Source of the DNA: Pictodentalium vernedei
Taxonomy: Eukaryota; Mollusca; Scaphopoda; Dentaliida; Dentaliidae
DNA length: 64,000 nucleotides
Assembly (NCBI GenBank): GCA_031216915.1
Contig: CM062297.1
Coordinates: forward strand, 830,144,786 to 830,208,785
Direction of reading: 5' to 3'
The position numbers were made by a program, and so were the translations under genes. Of this stretch, positions 32,802 to 43,299 are shown piece after piece. Under the pieces are notes generated by a model. The model did not search any database. It had not been told where the DNA came from and saw nothing but the letters and a program-made list of their open reading frames with translations. Numbering within the stretch: the first letter of the stretch is position 1; each line of letters starts with the position of its first letter.

Positions 32802-35800
32802 ATGGAGACTTCTGGATTTTCATGTGAGGATTGTGGGAAAATATTCACGGATCGACGGAACAGGAATAGACATCAACGGACAGCTCACGGACAATGTAAG
32901 ACATTTGACTGTAACAACTGCTATAAAAAAATTACTAGGAAAGAATATTCAGACAACCATAAAAAATACTTGCTTAGATTTATATTCATGTTTGGAATGT
33001 GGACAGGAATTTAATCAAATTTTACATTTTAATAGGCATAAAACACCGCCCATCTCCCTGTTACTCTTCCCAAGAAACGGAATTCTGAACGACCTGCAAC
33101 GACCCTCAAAAACCCGTACTGTTTTGGACATTGATCCCATTGATTTTGATCAGGACTTTTTAGTTGAAACAAATGATGAAATTTCGGAAATCCGTAAGAA
33201 TTGGAACACCATTCGGACCCATCACATAACCAGTAGGAAAATACAGGACATTTTTAATTATAGGCTAGACACAACAGATTGATATACTATGAACGATGAA
33301 TTAAATAAAACAATCTTTGAATCTCAGCAAAATAAATTCAAAATTAATTTAAGCTACGGCTTCATTTTGCGTAACAATGAAACGGAAGAACTAAGATTTT
33401 ATCATCCTTCATGGTAGGCCACCCCTTATTGAAAATGCTGTAGATTTTGTAAATTTTCTTGAAGACCTTGAACAGGAAGACATTTTGGAATGGGCTAGGC
33501 AGCAAAGACCAAACTCTAAATGGACTGTCTATCAACTGACCAATGTGACTTTTTATGAAAACAAGATTGAAAATCATCCAACTGGTGGAGTCCCAGAAAA
33601 CCTTCCCAAGTATATTTTGGAAAATCGTTCGATTGTTGCCCGTGTCAGTCATGAGAACAACCTTTTTGTTTATAATGACAATCTCTGTTTATTCCGGGGT
33701 TTAGCCCTCTGGAGCGGTTCTACTTACCATACTTTGAATACTACAACTCAGACCCTGTATTGTAAATACACATATGTACCAAAGGATAACTTTCCTGGTG
33801 TGAAATTAGATGAACTCCACAAAAATAGAAAAAATTATTTGAAGTGACTATTGAAGTATTTGAACTCATAATGGAAGATATTGAAGTTTTGGTTAAAATT
33901 GTACATATGTCTCATAGAAATTTTGAGAATACCATGTATGCCAATTTGTATGAGAACCATTTTAGTTACATCACTGACATCAATCAATATTGTGAATCAT
34001 TTGGTTTTCGTAAATGTGGTAAATTGTGGACATCGGCATGGCCGAGGGGGGCGCGGTGGCGTCGCGGTAACCGGTTATCGTCAGATCACCGAAGTTAAGC
34101 AACGTCGAGCGCGGTTAGTAGTTGCATGGGTGACCATTTCAGCGACTGATTCGCGCTCCCGCGTTGTGTCCTTGGACAAGGCACTTAACCCCGATTGCCG
34201 TACTGCACGTCGGTGGTGCGCATGTCTTCAACCAATCTAACCCTGCCTGTGCCTCGGTGCAGAGTTCAGAGTTACGATGTTGGTGGTTTTCTCCGGGTAC
34301 TCCGGCTTCCTCCACCCGTAAAACTGTCACGGTCACGATTGGCCATTGTGCATAAGTATGTGACCCTAAACACCACTAAATAAATAAATATATCGGCATG
34401 GCCGATGCAACGCCATGAGCTCTCTTGTACAGATGATGTGTCTTATATGTATGTTGGTGGTATCTATCACTCCTAAGCCTATTTTTGAAAAGTAGCATGA
34501 AGAAGGTATTGTTAATCCAGGACACTTGCGGTTATATCCCTATAGGGCTACATTTGATTTCGAATGTTATTTTGATAAAACTTCTTTCCCCACATCAACT
34601 GATACTCTTGTCTGGGATGCTCAACATAAACACATCATTGTTAGTGTATGTAGTAATGTACCCAGTTTTGATAATCCCAACTGTTTTATTACTGATGGTG
34701 ACACACAGACATTGGTTGACAATATGATGAATTATTTAATGGAAATTTCGCAGAAATGTTACTCTCTCATGCAAGAGATGCACATCGCTATTATATTATC
34801 CCGCAGGCAAATGATTCAAACAGGAAGGTACAGGTGATTCTAAACCCCACCCATTTGAAAAGTTAGCTGCAGAATTTGATCATTACATGAAGGAAATGGC
34901 CGTCTTAGGAAAAAATTGATGTGAATGTGATTAAACGAGAATTGATGGATTATCTGAAAAAGTATGACCCACTGTCTTTTGTAGTAAAAATGAGTAACAA
35001 CTTTGTGGTTTTGAAAACAGAACATTTGAAATTTTTGGATATTTGCAATTACTTAGCCCATAGATATAGTTATGATAAATGTCTCAAGGCTTTTGGGTGT
35101 TCAATTACTAAAGGATTGGGAGTATTGTAGGCTATGATGCCAACGCCTTGTACTTATGGACATTAATGCAGGAAATGCCAACAGGTTGCTACATTAGACG
35201 CGAGGAAGAGACGGGCTTTGAACCAGAGTATTCCCATAAGTACGGTAGGATGGCCCATCAGTAGCTGGAATTTATATCTACCAGTCCACAACCGTCATGG
35301 ATACAATGATACAGAAAAGAAGATTGGTAGACGTCAAGCGCCCGTAGATGGTTGGTGTAAAGACACCAAAACTGGTTATCAGTTTCCCGGATGTTTCTGG
35401 CACGGTCATGAATGTTATCCTAATATGAATGACGGTACATTGGCCACTCACAATGCAGTACGGGGGAAGTCCATGTCTGAGCTCAGGGAAAAAAACATGG
35501 GATCCACCCAGTACCTGCAGAGCCTTCGGTCTGATGTAATAGAAATCTGGGAATGTGAGTGGCATCAGCAGAAGAAGACTGATTCAGCCTTAAAGACCTT
35601 TCTTCGGGAAACGTTTGGGACTTTGGTGGATGGTTCGATGACATCCAGCGAACTTCTCGAGAAGATCCGCACAGGCAACATCTTTGGCCTAGAAGAGGGC
35701 GACATTTCTGTACCCGGCCAACTGAAGCCCTATTTTGAAGAAATGACACCATTCTTCAAAAATACAAAGATATCGGGCCACATATGAAGGCTTACCCTGA

Positions 35801-36859
35801 AGCCAGCAATATTATGCGCCAACCTCGTCGTAGTCTCATTGGTAGCTACCTTGGCGAAAAAAATCTTGCTGCCTACACCATTATTGCAATGGTATTTGGA
35901 ACACGGACTGGTAGTCAGCCGGATGTATCAAGTCATCCCGTACCAGCCCAAGGCGTGCTTCCAAACATTTGGTAATCAAGTATCACAGGCCCGACGGGAA
36001 CGGGACTATGACCCAAGTAAAGCCACCGTATCTGACACGATGAAAATATTAGGTACTTCGGGCTATGGAAAGACAGTCACCAATAAGGCAACACATAGGA
36101 ATGTAGTGTATTGTGATGAAGATAATGTGTCCAACCTCATCAATAATCTGTCCTTTCGGAAACTGAATACCCTCACTGAAGAACTTTATGAAATTGAAAT
36201 GAATAAATAAATAAAAGCAGAATCAAACTTGACGTGCCCCACCACATTAGTTTTTTCATGTATCAGTGTGCCAAGTTACGTATGCTCCAGTTTTACTATG
36301 TTTTTTTTTGTTGATCGTAGGGATTTTGAACTTTGTGAACTGGACACGGACAGCCTATACATAACCCTTTATGGATCTTCTCTTGAAGAAATAGTCAGCC
36401 CAGAGACAAAAGAATCATTCTATCGCCAAGCTCATAAATGGTTACCCTCAGAAGCCTGTGAGGCCCATGTGGAAGATTATACAAAAACTAAATTAAGGGG
36501 AGGTAACTGGACGCCATCTCAATGCTGTAGGGACAGGAAAGCGTTTGATAAAAGAACCCCGAATCTTTTTGAAATTTAATGGGGGGGAGGGGTTATTGAA
36601 TTGTGTAGCAATACTTACTATTGTTTCGGCCCATCAAACAAACTGAGTTGTAAAGGAATAAATAAAAAACAAAATGATTTAACAAAGGAAACATATTTAA
36701 AAGTAATCAAAAACAAACAGACCAGGAAAAAATAAAGGCTTTAGACTTAATGGAAATGACATGTTCACCTATGTACAGACGAAAGACGGCTTATCTTACT
36801 TTTATCCAAAACGACTAGTGCAAGATGACGGTGTATCGACTTCACCATTGACAAGTTAA
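32802..36859 (+). pseudogene. Polinton family-B DNA polymerase with N-terminal zinc fingers, disrupted
   Basis: Replicates the element, probably by protein priming as in its family. The ATG at 32802 opens a segment with C2H2 fingers (CEDCGK...H...H, then two more by about 33050). A frameshift near 32960 and a stop at 33280-33282 follow; beyond it the same frame continues into the family's N-terminal region, with NLCLFRGLAL at about 33690. Further landmarks in order: the 3'-5' exonuclease residues D (34556-34558) and E (34562-34564) in FDFEC; Exo II-like region near 34920; motif A YDANALYLW with D at 35136-35138; PGCFWHGHEC near 35390; motif B LGTSGYGK (36050-36072); motif C DTD at 36343-36351; and a C-terminal YFYPKR block. 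It is broken by several frameshifts, stops and a SINE at 34046-34391. The catalytic residues themselves survive. Confidence 0.92.
34046..34391 (+). mobile_element. 5S rRNA-headed SINE inserted in the polymerase gene (S6)
   Basis: Full-length copy with the 5S-like GATCACCGAAGTTAAGCAAC and GGTTAGTAGTTGCATGGGTG segments, the shared SINE body and a TAAATAAATA tail. It is bounded by a perfect 14-bp target duplication atcggcatggccga (34032-34045 and 34392-34405). This orders events: the SINE is younger than the Polinton. Confidence 0.95.
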
Positions 36860-37600
36860 TTTCTGTCTCTACAACCAGTGAATATTCTTCCACAATCTTT
36901 ACAGAAATCCAGAGGTAAGCATAATTCTTATATTCAAATTATTCCAACCAATATTATTTTTATACTTACAGAGATGGTTATCCAAGATGAATTTTTTTTT
37001 CTCTCACCGTGGTGGTTGAAAGTAATTACTTGTACATATTCGAAAATAGTTTATGGAAGGAAATTTGTTCTTCAGCAAATATCATTCATGTTATACACTC
37101 CTGGTGTAGGCTAAGTATAACCAATGCTAAAAAATTATGCTTTGTTTACAATGTTGATTCCTGGTATCCCTTAGGTTACCCCTATTGGAACCGGATGACA
37201 CCCAAGTATATTTATTTTCACAATACTCAAAAAATTATGTTTAGTTTACAATATTGATTCCTGGTATCCCTTAGGTTACCCCTATTGGAACCGGATGATA
37301 TCTAATTATATTTATTTTCACAATACTCAAACATATATGTTTAGTTCAAAATGTTGTTTCCTGGTATCCCCTTGGTTTGCCCTATTTGAACCGGATGATA
37401 CCCAATTATATTTAGTTAACAAAAAAAGTTACCCCTACCAATGGAGTAATTCATGTTGTCATTTCATCATCATCATCATCATTCTCTGTGGAACAAAGAA
37501 TAAATTTCCTTCTATTTTTTATAGAGAATTTAAAAAAAAATAAAAAAAGAAACCCCAAAAAAATAAAAATTTAAAAATTAAAAAAATTGTTTTTTCCTGT
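36860..37600 (+). repeat. Polinton intergenic region with three tandem units of about 98 bp
   Basis: Units of about 98 bp lie at roughly 37137-37430, each with tcctggtatccc, ttggaaccggatga and atatttattttcac. An AT-rich tract with catcatcat repeats follows to 37600. No coding potential was recognised. Confidence 0.7.
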
Positions 37601-37847
37601 TGTGGGGTGGTAATGCTCTCAAGTTATTTGATCATTATCTTCTGGCCAATAATCAATAAACTTGACCTGTCCCAAAATGCAGAGGGACACAAAGAGTACG
37701 AACTGTAGGGGGTGGGACTGCACTCGAGCTATTTGACTTATCTCCATTGGACAGATGTCTGTAGCTTTATCTGTCCCAAGTCAGTATAAAATGCACAGGG
37801 CCATATCCTACAGTTTAAGGATCAATCTTGCAGTTTGATCGCCAGAC
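37601..37847 (+). repeat. Polinton intergenic repeat (also at 38930-39005)
   Basis: A block reading gtggtaatgctctcaagtta, then cttgacctgtccc (37607-37675), recurs at about 38932-39002. A third weaker copy lies near 37710-37790. All are between genes. Confidence 0.55.
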
Positions 37848-38070
37848 TTACCAATCAGATCGAAATTAAACAACCAATCAGATTAATGTATTCCTATTGT
37901 ATTTCTTTCTCGTTACTTTCTATACTAATTTTCTAATTATTCCAACTTTAACCTATAATCCAAAAGGAATCAAACACAAACCCCAACCAAGAATCAAAAA
38001 GTCGATCGAAATATGTTGAACTGGGGCAATGTTTTCAAACACATCCGTCAAAGTTATATAAGATTAGACA
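37848..38070 (+). promoter_or_regulatory. Duplicated upstream block of the PC4-like gene with TATA box
   Basis: Diverged copy of 32446-32672, ending in GTTATATAAG (about 38055), about 60 bp before the ATG at 38118. Shared regulation with the polymerase gene is inferred. Confidence 0.6.
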
Positions 38071-38117
38071 AAAAATGGACTTGGCATCATTCACGTTCTA
38101 ACCATTGACCAGAGAAG

Positions 38118-38806
38118 ATGTTCCGACTTGGCAGCAAGTACACTTATGCTAATGCCACCCAGTACCAGGGTGAACTGAAGATACATGTTCGAAGATACTT
38201 TGAGGGTAAAGACCAGAAACCTTATCCAGCGACGATTGGGATTGCTCTGTCTTTATAAGAATGGAATGCTCTGAAACCCAAATAGAAGACATAGATGCAG
38301 CCATCAACATCCCATAAAAAGGTTTAATTGAAGATACTAAACCTGAAGTAAATACACCAGGACTTGCTAACCATGATGACTTCAAAAAACCAAGGGAACC
38401 ACATTTGAAGAAGAAGATCACAGTGAGAAGAACCAAACCACCACCACTGATCGTTGATGAAATCGATAGTGAACTCAGGCAAGTTCGATTGCAACATGAA
38501 CTTTGTTTGGCATATGCTCATTATGTGGAAGAGAACACTGACGCTGTAGTGAAAGAAAAATGCTATGGGTGTAAAGTTGATCACCCAAGTCATATTCAGC
38601 TTAACGTATGCCTCATGATGTCTCAAGAAGAGAAGATTATAACATGTTTTTATGAAGCACTTGAAAGAGTTAACAAGAATGATGTCCATCTACTATGGCA
38701 CCATAATACTTCTGGAATGAATCCACCACCAGTACAGAAAGAGTATGAAGATATGTTCGAGAAACCTCTACAAACGAACAGAGATACTGTATTATGGATT
38801 TGGTGA
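38118..38806 (+). pseudogene. PC4-like single-stranded-DNA-binding protein with CYGC domain, disrupted
   Basis: The first part (ATG 38118) reads IHVRRYFEGKDQ and IGIALSL-EWNALK, the signature of the PC4/p15 coactivator fold that binds single-stranded DNA and works in transcription and replication. A TAA interrupts the fold at about 38256, and a frameshift near 38280 moves the acidic end of the domain into another frame. The second part (from about 38405) is open to 38806 and holds CYGCKVDHPSHIQLNVCLMM, a Cys/His-rich block I know from Polinton-associated proteins but cannot assign a function. The position beside the polymerase and the shared upstream block fit a replication or transcription role. 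Confidence 0.7.
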
Positions 38807-38809
38807 TTG

Positions 38810-39065
38810 AATTCATGACCTTCAAGAAACCACTCAGTCTGAAGATGTAAACAGATGTTGTAAATAGATGTTTTGTTTTTATAAAAAAAGAAGAAGAAAA
38901 AAAGTATAAACAGTAGAGAAAAGAAAAAAATGTGGTAATGACGCTTAAGTTATTTGATGTTTATCTTCTTGACAAATATCAAACAAACGTGACCTGTCCC
39001 CAGACAGTAAGTCAGAGGGCCACCAATGCAGTGTATATTTTTGAGGGGTGGTCAAAAAGACCACC
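38810..39065 (+). other. Polinton intergenic spacer
   Basis: Begins with the 3' end of the PC4-like gene, then an A-rich tract and the gtggtaatg/ttgacctgtcccc repeat also found at 37607. No ORF of note. Confidence 0.4.
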
Positions 39066-39271
39066 TTCCCAAAAGGTATAAAAAGGGGAGCAGCACCCAC
39101 ATTCAGTAGCCATTCCTCCCCAAAAGGTATAAAAGGGGAGCAGCACCCATGTTCAGTGGCCACTCCTCTCCAAAATGTATAAAAGAAGGAGCAGCACCCA
39201 CGTTCAGTGGCCATTATGGCCACCTCCCCAAAGGTATAAAAGGGGAGTAGTACCCTCATAGAACAATAAAG
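39066..39271 (+). promoter_or_regulatory. Four tandem TATA-box units upstream of the ATPase gene
   Basis: Units of about 55 bp read ccccaaaaggtataaaagg followed by gagcagcaccca and ttcagtggcca. TATAAA starts at 39077, 39128, 39178 and 39235. The last lies 37 bp before the ATPase ATG (39272), a normal TATA-to-start distance for a short leader. Confidence 0.8.
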
Positions 39272-39866
39272 ATGGATACTCGTTGGAAGCATCCATTTAC
39301 CTGTTTATTGTGTGGTCCCACGGGTAGTGGTAAATCATCCTTTGTAAATCGAGTTATTCAAAACATTCAAGATATTATTTCTCCTGTTCCAAGTCACATC
39401 ATTTGGCGTTATAGTGAATGACAACCATTATACAATACTTTATCCCAAGTAGAATTTGTAGAGGGTCTCCCTCAATAACTAAAATATGACAGCTTAGTCA
39501 TATTGGATGATCTGATGCTCGATGCAGATGTTTGAGTGTCTAGATTATTTACTAAAGGTAGTCATCACCGTAAGATTCGTGTGATGTACACTGTTCAACA
39601 TTTATTCGACAACAATTAAGTCCACAGGACTGTAGCTCTCAATAGTCATTACATGATCTTGTTTAAAAATCCTACGGATCGTTCTCAGATCACACACTTG
39701 CCAGCACAGATGTATCCTGGTCATTCCAAGTTTCTGAGAGAAGTTTTTGAAGATGCCATATGGTTACCTTTTAATCGATCTCCAACAAGATACTCCTGAA
39801 CATATGATATTGAGAAATCAATTTTTTCCAGGGGAAACCCAATACGTGTACCTCCGAAAGTTATAA
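39272..39866 (+). pseudogene. Polinton packaging ATPase (A32/FtsK-like), disrupted
   Basis: ATP-driven DNA packaging motor of the Polinton/adenovirus-like lineage. Walker A is CGPTGSGKS at residues 14-22 from the ATG at 39272, and Walker B is LVILDDLM at about residue 74. The frame has four in-frame stops (near 39418, 39476, 39531 and 39617) and a frameshift near 39770, after which the C-terminal FPGETQYVYLRKL is read in another frame to the TAA at 39864-39866. Length without breaks would be about 198 residues, near the family size. The stop region overlaps the TATA box of the next gene (gttataaagggg). Confidence 0.9.
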
Positions 39867-39912
39867 AGGGGAGGGGGGGGGGGGGGCAGCAAGTCTGCCT
39901 CAAGTAAAAAGT

Positions 39913-40229
39913 ATGTCTGACCGTCTCAAGCACAACATCGCTCTTTTCAAACTTCTTATTAAATCTAACCTCGTCAAATCAATACTAAAAGATGCAGACA
40001 AAGAATTGATTACCTGTTTGTGTGTCTGTGCCTCGAATATCTTGAAGGGGCAGTACCTCTGACCAAAGCTCAGAGAACCAACCTCGTTCGTCAGAAACAA
40101 CTAGTGAGGGAAGTGGTAAATAAAGGTACCTCTGACAAAAGGAAAGGACAGATCTTGCAGAAAGGGGGATTCTTGGGTGCATTACTACCCCCTGTACTAC
40201 TGGGTGCTGTTAAAGGTATTTTTGGATGA
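39913..40229 (+). pseudogene. Small Polinton protein with hydrophobic C-terminus, frameshifted
   Basis: Starts at ATG 39913, about 50 bp after a TATAAAGG (39862). The N-terminal half is basic and helical. The end reads GGFLGALLPPVLLGAVKGIFG, a Gly/Leu-rich membrane-active-looking tail. Similar short proteins lie beside the ATPase or integrase in many invertebrate Polintons; their role is not established (virion core or membrane-active peptide is possible). A frameshift lies between 40010 and 40060, so the two halves are in different frames. Confidence 0.65.
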
Positions 40230-40690
40230 TGATAGAATATGCAAAAAAGGTGGCTTTAGTAGAGCCAAGGTTATTGGAACGTCTACAAGAGACCCCAAGA
40301 CATCCGAATGAACTGGCTGTTTCATCATTGGATCGAGAAATGAGAGATATTCTCGATGCCCTTTTTTCAGCTGATGAAAAGGTGACACACTATAATCAAG
40401 TCTTACAAAGACCCTTGACATTTCAACACAAAGCAGTGGCTCCCCGTCCAATTAAAGTCGAACTTGAGAAAGATAATAAAGACCAAGACATTCTCGATTC
40501 TGTACCTACGACTATGAAGAGAAAGGCAAAGTTGTTGTTGAATCGTATTAGAAATGACCCAAATATATCTTGGAATGAGAAGGGTGAACTAGTCCACAAA
40601 GATCAAACAGTGGAAGGGTCGAATGTAACAGACCTTCTAAAAAAATACTTAGAAGTCGAAAATCTTTCCAACCCAAGGGATGGGAAGTGA
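40226..40690 (+). CDS. Conserved Polinton protein of unknown function, 154 aa, intact
   Basis: One of the few undamaged frames of the element. It starts in ATGATGA overlapping the stop of the preceding gene (40227-40229). Visible features are VEPRLLERL near the N-terminus, an acidic helix EMRDILDALFSADEKVTHYN (about residues 39-58), a Pro/Lys linker and a C-terminal segment with LLNRIRNDP, SWNEKGELVHKDQ and GSNVTDLLKKYL. Proteins of this pattern are common neighbours of Polinton integrases, but no function is known to me; a minor virion component is a guess. No membrane segment or signal peptide. Confidence 0.7.
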   Translation: MMIEYAKKVALVEPRLLERLQETPRHPNELAVSSLDREMRDILDALFSADEKVTHYNQVLQRPLTFQHKAVAPRPIKVELEKDNKDQDILDSVPTTMKRKAKLLLNRIRNDPNISWNEKGELVHKDQTVEGSNVTDLLKKYLEVENLSNPRDGK

Positions 40691-40842
40691 TGGCCGAAGC
40701 CCCGCGAGATAGTAACATACCCCAAAAAATGAATGTTCATAAAGAACGTTGGGATTTTATGAAACAGGCACCGACAAAGTCGGAAGCAAAACAACGAAAG
40801 AAAATACAAACGCCAAAGTGGAGTGAAGAAGGGTATAAATAG
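40690..40842 (+). CDS. Small 50-aa Polinton ORF
   Basis: Opens with ATG at 40690, overlapping the stop of the 154-aa gene as TGATG, and runs 50 codons to TAG at 40840-40842. It is Lys-rich with no recognised domain. Its last codons overlap a TATAAATAG (40834) that would serve the integrase gene. Only the tight overlap supports its reality; it could also be a displaced C-terminal piece of the upstream gene. Confidence 0.4.
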   Translation: MAEAPRDSNIPQKMNVHKERWDFMKQAPTKSEAKQRKKIQTPKWSEEGYK

Positions 40843-40867
40843 AGTTGGCACATGGAAAAAGGCAGTC

Positions 40868-41906
40868 ATGGAAGCATTATACTATTATTCTGAACTTCCT
40901 GGAAGTTTTGGTGGTTTAGACGCTCTTCGTGTAGCATCCAAGAAAAAGACTAAACAAGTTGTGAAATGGTTAGAGACTCGAGACACTTACACTCTTCACA
41001 AACCTGTTCGTCGTACATTTCCTAGAAGGAAAGTGGTCGTTAGTGGTATCGATGCACAATAGCAAGCAGACTTGGTAGATGTAGCAAATATCAGTAAATA
41101 TAATAAAGACACAAAATTTTTGTTTTTTGTTGACGTGTATAGATGTGATTAGTAAATATGCTTGGGTCATACCTCTCAAAAACAAACTTGGGCGATACCA
41201 TCGTTAAAGCCTTTACTAAAATTTTTAAACAAGTTCGTAAACCAAAAACATAACAAACTGATCAAGGCAAAGAATTTCTAAACAGAAAATTTCAGAATTT
41301 TCTCAAACAACACAGAGTAGAATTTTACACTACACACAATGTGGAAACAAAATGTTCCATAGCAGAAAGATTCAATAGAACTTTGAAAACCAAAATGTGG
41401 AAATATTTTACCAAGAACGATACACTAATTTTTCCACTTCAAAACTTGGTGAAATCTTATAATCATTCGTATTCGTAATCATCGTAGTATCGGCATGGCC
41501 CAATTGCCATGAACTTTGAAAATGAAGAAGAGGTTTGGCAAAAACCTCATGGCAAACCCATAAAACACAAGACCCTAAAGTTGAAAGTGGGAGAGAGGGT
41601 GAGAATCAGTAAAGTTAAGAAAACTTTTGAGAAAAGTTATTTCCCCAATTGGACCGAATAGTTATTCACAGTGGTAGCCATTGAGAAAGTCAGCCAGTTA
41701 CCTATGTCTTACAAGATGATAATCGGGAAATTTTGAAAGGGTCGTTCTACAGTGAAGAGCTTCAGCGAGTTGCTCATAAAACTATTTACAAAATCGAACA
41801 CGCACTGAAGAAACGTGGTCTTGGTAAAAGCAAAGAACTGTTTGTAAAGTGGTTAGGATACCCCGCTTCGTTCAAGCAGAGTCATCTCACCTATAAAAGG
41901 AAGTGA
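40868..41906 (+). pseudogene. Polinton integrase (retroviral-type DDE) with chromodomain, disrupted
   Basis: Catalyses joining of element ends to the target. ATG 40868 lies about 34 bp after TATAAATA. The N-terminal segment reads YYYSELPGSFGGLDAL and ends HKPVRR. The catalytic core shows a Q-stop-QADLVDV block (first Asp, about 41065-41085), TDQGKEF (second Asp, about 41258-41278) and AERFNRTLKTKMW (third acid, about 41363-41400), the DD-E pattern of the family. A chromodomain with YKIEHALKKRG and LFVKWLGYPASF (about 41795-41880) closes the protein. Several stops and frameshifts (for example TAG at about 41060, and around 41145, 41210, 41475, 41660 and 41740) inactivate it. Confidence 0.9.
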
Positions 41907-42123
41907 ACCTCTGAGGTTTCTCCAAAATGGATGAAGGATCGAACGGATCTTGCCTCTGTGTGGAAAAGGAATTCCAAGAAGCGAGATCACTTACTTTTTA
42001 CAAATCATCATCATTACCAGAGTTGTTAATTTCACTCTCGATAACACAGACAGCAAGTTGTGGACTGCTCTCTTGAGTAGCTGTATAGGATATTTGTTAC
42101 CTAATCCAACCATTAAAAAAGTA

Positions 42124-42871
42124 ATGTTTTATTTGACTTTACCAAGTAACAGGTTTACAAACGTGTTTCCTGAAAATATGTTGACTAGGTACACCACTCA
42201 GTTATAACAACTGGTGAATCTCACGGGGGAATGAGAAATAGGTCTGGCAGAGATCCAGTATCCAAATACTTGGTTCAATATTCGTGGGGAAGAAGCTTTC
42301 GTTACAGTGTTCTAGTCTTCGAAAAAGAATGATCGACTTACTCTGAAAGAAGGTCGTTATTCGGATCCCACTGATGTGATACGGACTATCAATGGCGTTA
42401 AAGAATTACTCTTGCCTCGACACGATAAGGTAGATTTTGATTTGGATGAAGTGACTAGTAAAATTTGTATCACGGTACGTGCTGGAGTCGTGGTCACATT
42501 GAGCCCTACTCTTCAAAACAGTTTTTGTATTTAATGAGTGTGTTTTTAAATCAGGTACTTACAATTCTTCCAGAGTTGCTGATGTCAACCAAGGATTTTA
42601 CTCACTCTATGTATACTGTGACTTGGTTCGTAACCAAGCCGTAGGAGATACAAGAATACCCCTTCTTCGTATCGTACCTGCACGTGGAAAATATGGGAAT
42701 ATCATCTCCAAAACGTTTTGGAATGTGTATCATGTACCAGTGGAACGAAAAAATTTCAGTACCGCCCGGGTGTATATAAGGGACGACACAGGAGCCATAG
42801 TACCATTTGAGTTCGGGAAAGTGACAGTGACACTTCATTTCAGAAATCGTAGATCTCTTCATTTCACATGA
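42124..42871 (+). pseudogene. Polinton penton (minor capsid) protein, disrupted
   Basis: Single jelly-roll vertex protein of the virion. The frame from ATG 42124 opens with MFYLTLPSN and has NMLTRYTTQL, then GLAEIQYPNTWF. Three in-frame stops (TAA about 42205, TGA about 42235, TAG about 42314) interrupt it, and it ends at TAA about 42532. The C-terminal part from about 42560 continues in another frame, ending VTVTLHFRNRRS at 42871. A TATAAAAGG (41892) lies upstream, at the end of the integrase gene. Overlaps the next gene by ATGA. Confidence 0.85.
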
Positions 42872-43299
42872 ATATGACTTACTGTTGTAAGTCGAAATTA
42901 TACGAAGAATATTACACGAAACAAGCTGGGAACGGTCTACCAGTTTTTTTCTGGAGCTCAAATACAGAGAGGATATGGTTTGGGAAGTATATTGGGAGGA
43001 CTGAAGAATGTGGTGTTACCTTTATTGGAAACCACAGCCAAGACCGTGGGAAATAGCTCGTGAAAAAAGAGCGGCCTTTGCCGAAGATGTTATTGAAGGG
43101 AAAAAATGTTAAAAAGGCAGCAATCAAAAGAGTCAAAGAGGCTGGTGCGGGAGATTGGAATGAAGTTGTTGGTGGTTCGAAACCACCCGGTAGGAAAGGT
43201 ATAAAAAGGCCCGCACCACACAAAACTCGCAAATCGAAAAAAGAAGGAGAACTGTACAGATCCAAGACATTCTCGGCGCATGCTGTCTGTCATCAATGA
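42868..43299 (+). pseudogene. Polinton pVI-like minor virion protein, frameshifted
   Basis: Begins with the ATGA overlap at 42868. The start YEEYYTKQAGNGLPVF is followed, in a second frame, by QRGYGLGSILGGL (about 42965-43005), an amphipathic Gly/Leu helix typical of the small protein encoded between penton and capsid genes in Polintons. A Lys-rich C-terminus with GKNVKKAAIKRVKEAG follows (about 43095-43145). At least two frameshifts and a stop at about 43054 break it. A role like adenovirus protein VI or X is inferred from position and composition. Its 3' end contains GGTATAAAAAGG (43197), the presumed promoter of the capsid gene. Confidence 0.7.

Noticed and set aside
40868..41906. Endogenous retrovirus or LTR retrotransposon, based on the integrase
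   Set aside because: There is no gag, reverse transcriptase or LTR; the integrase stands among polymerase B, ATPase and capsid genes inside long inverted repeats.
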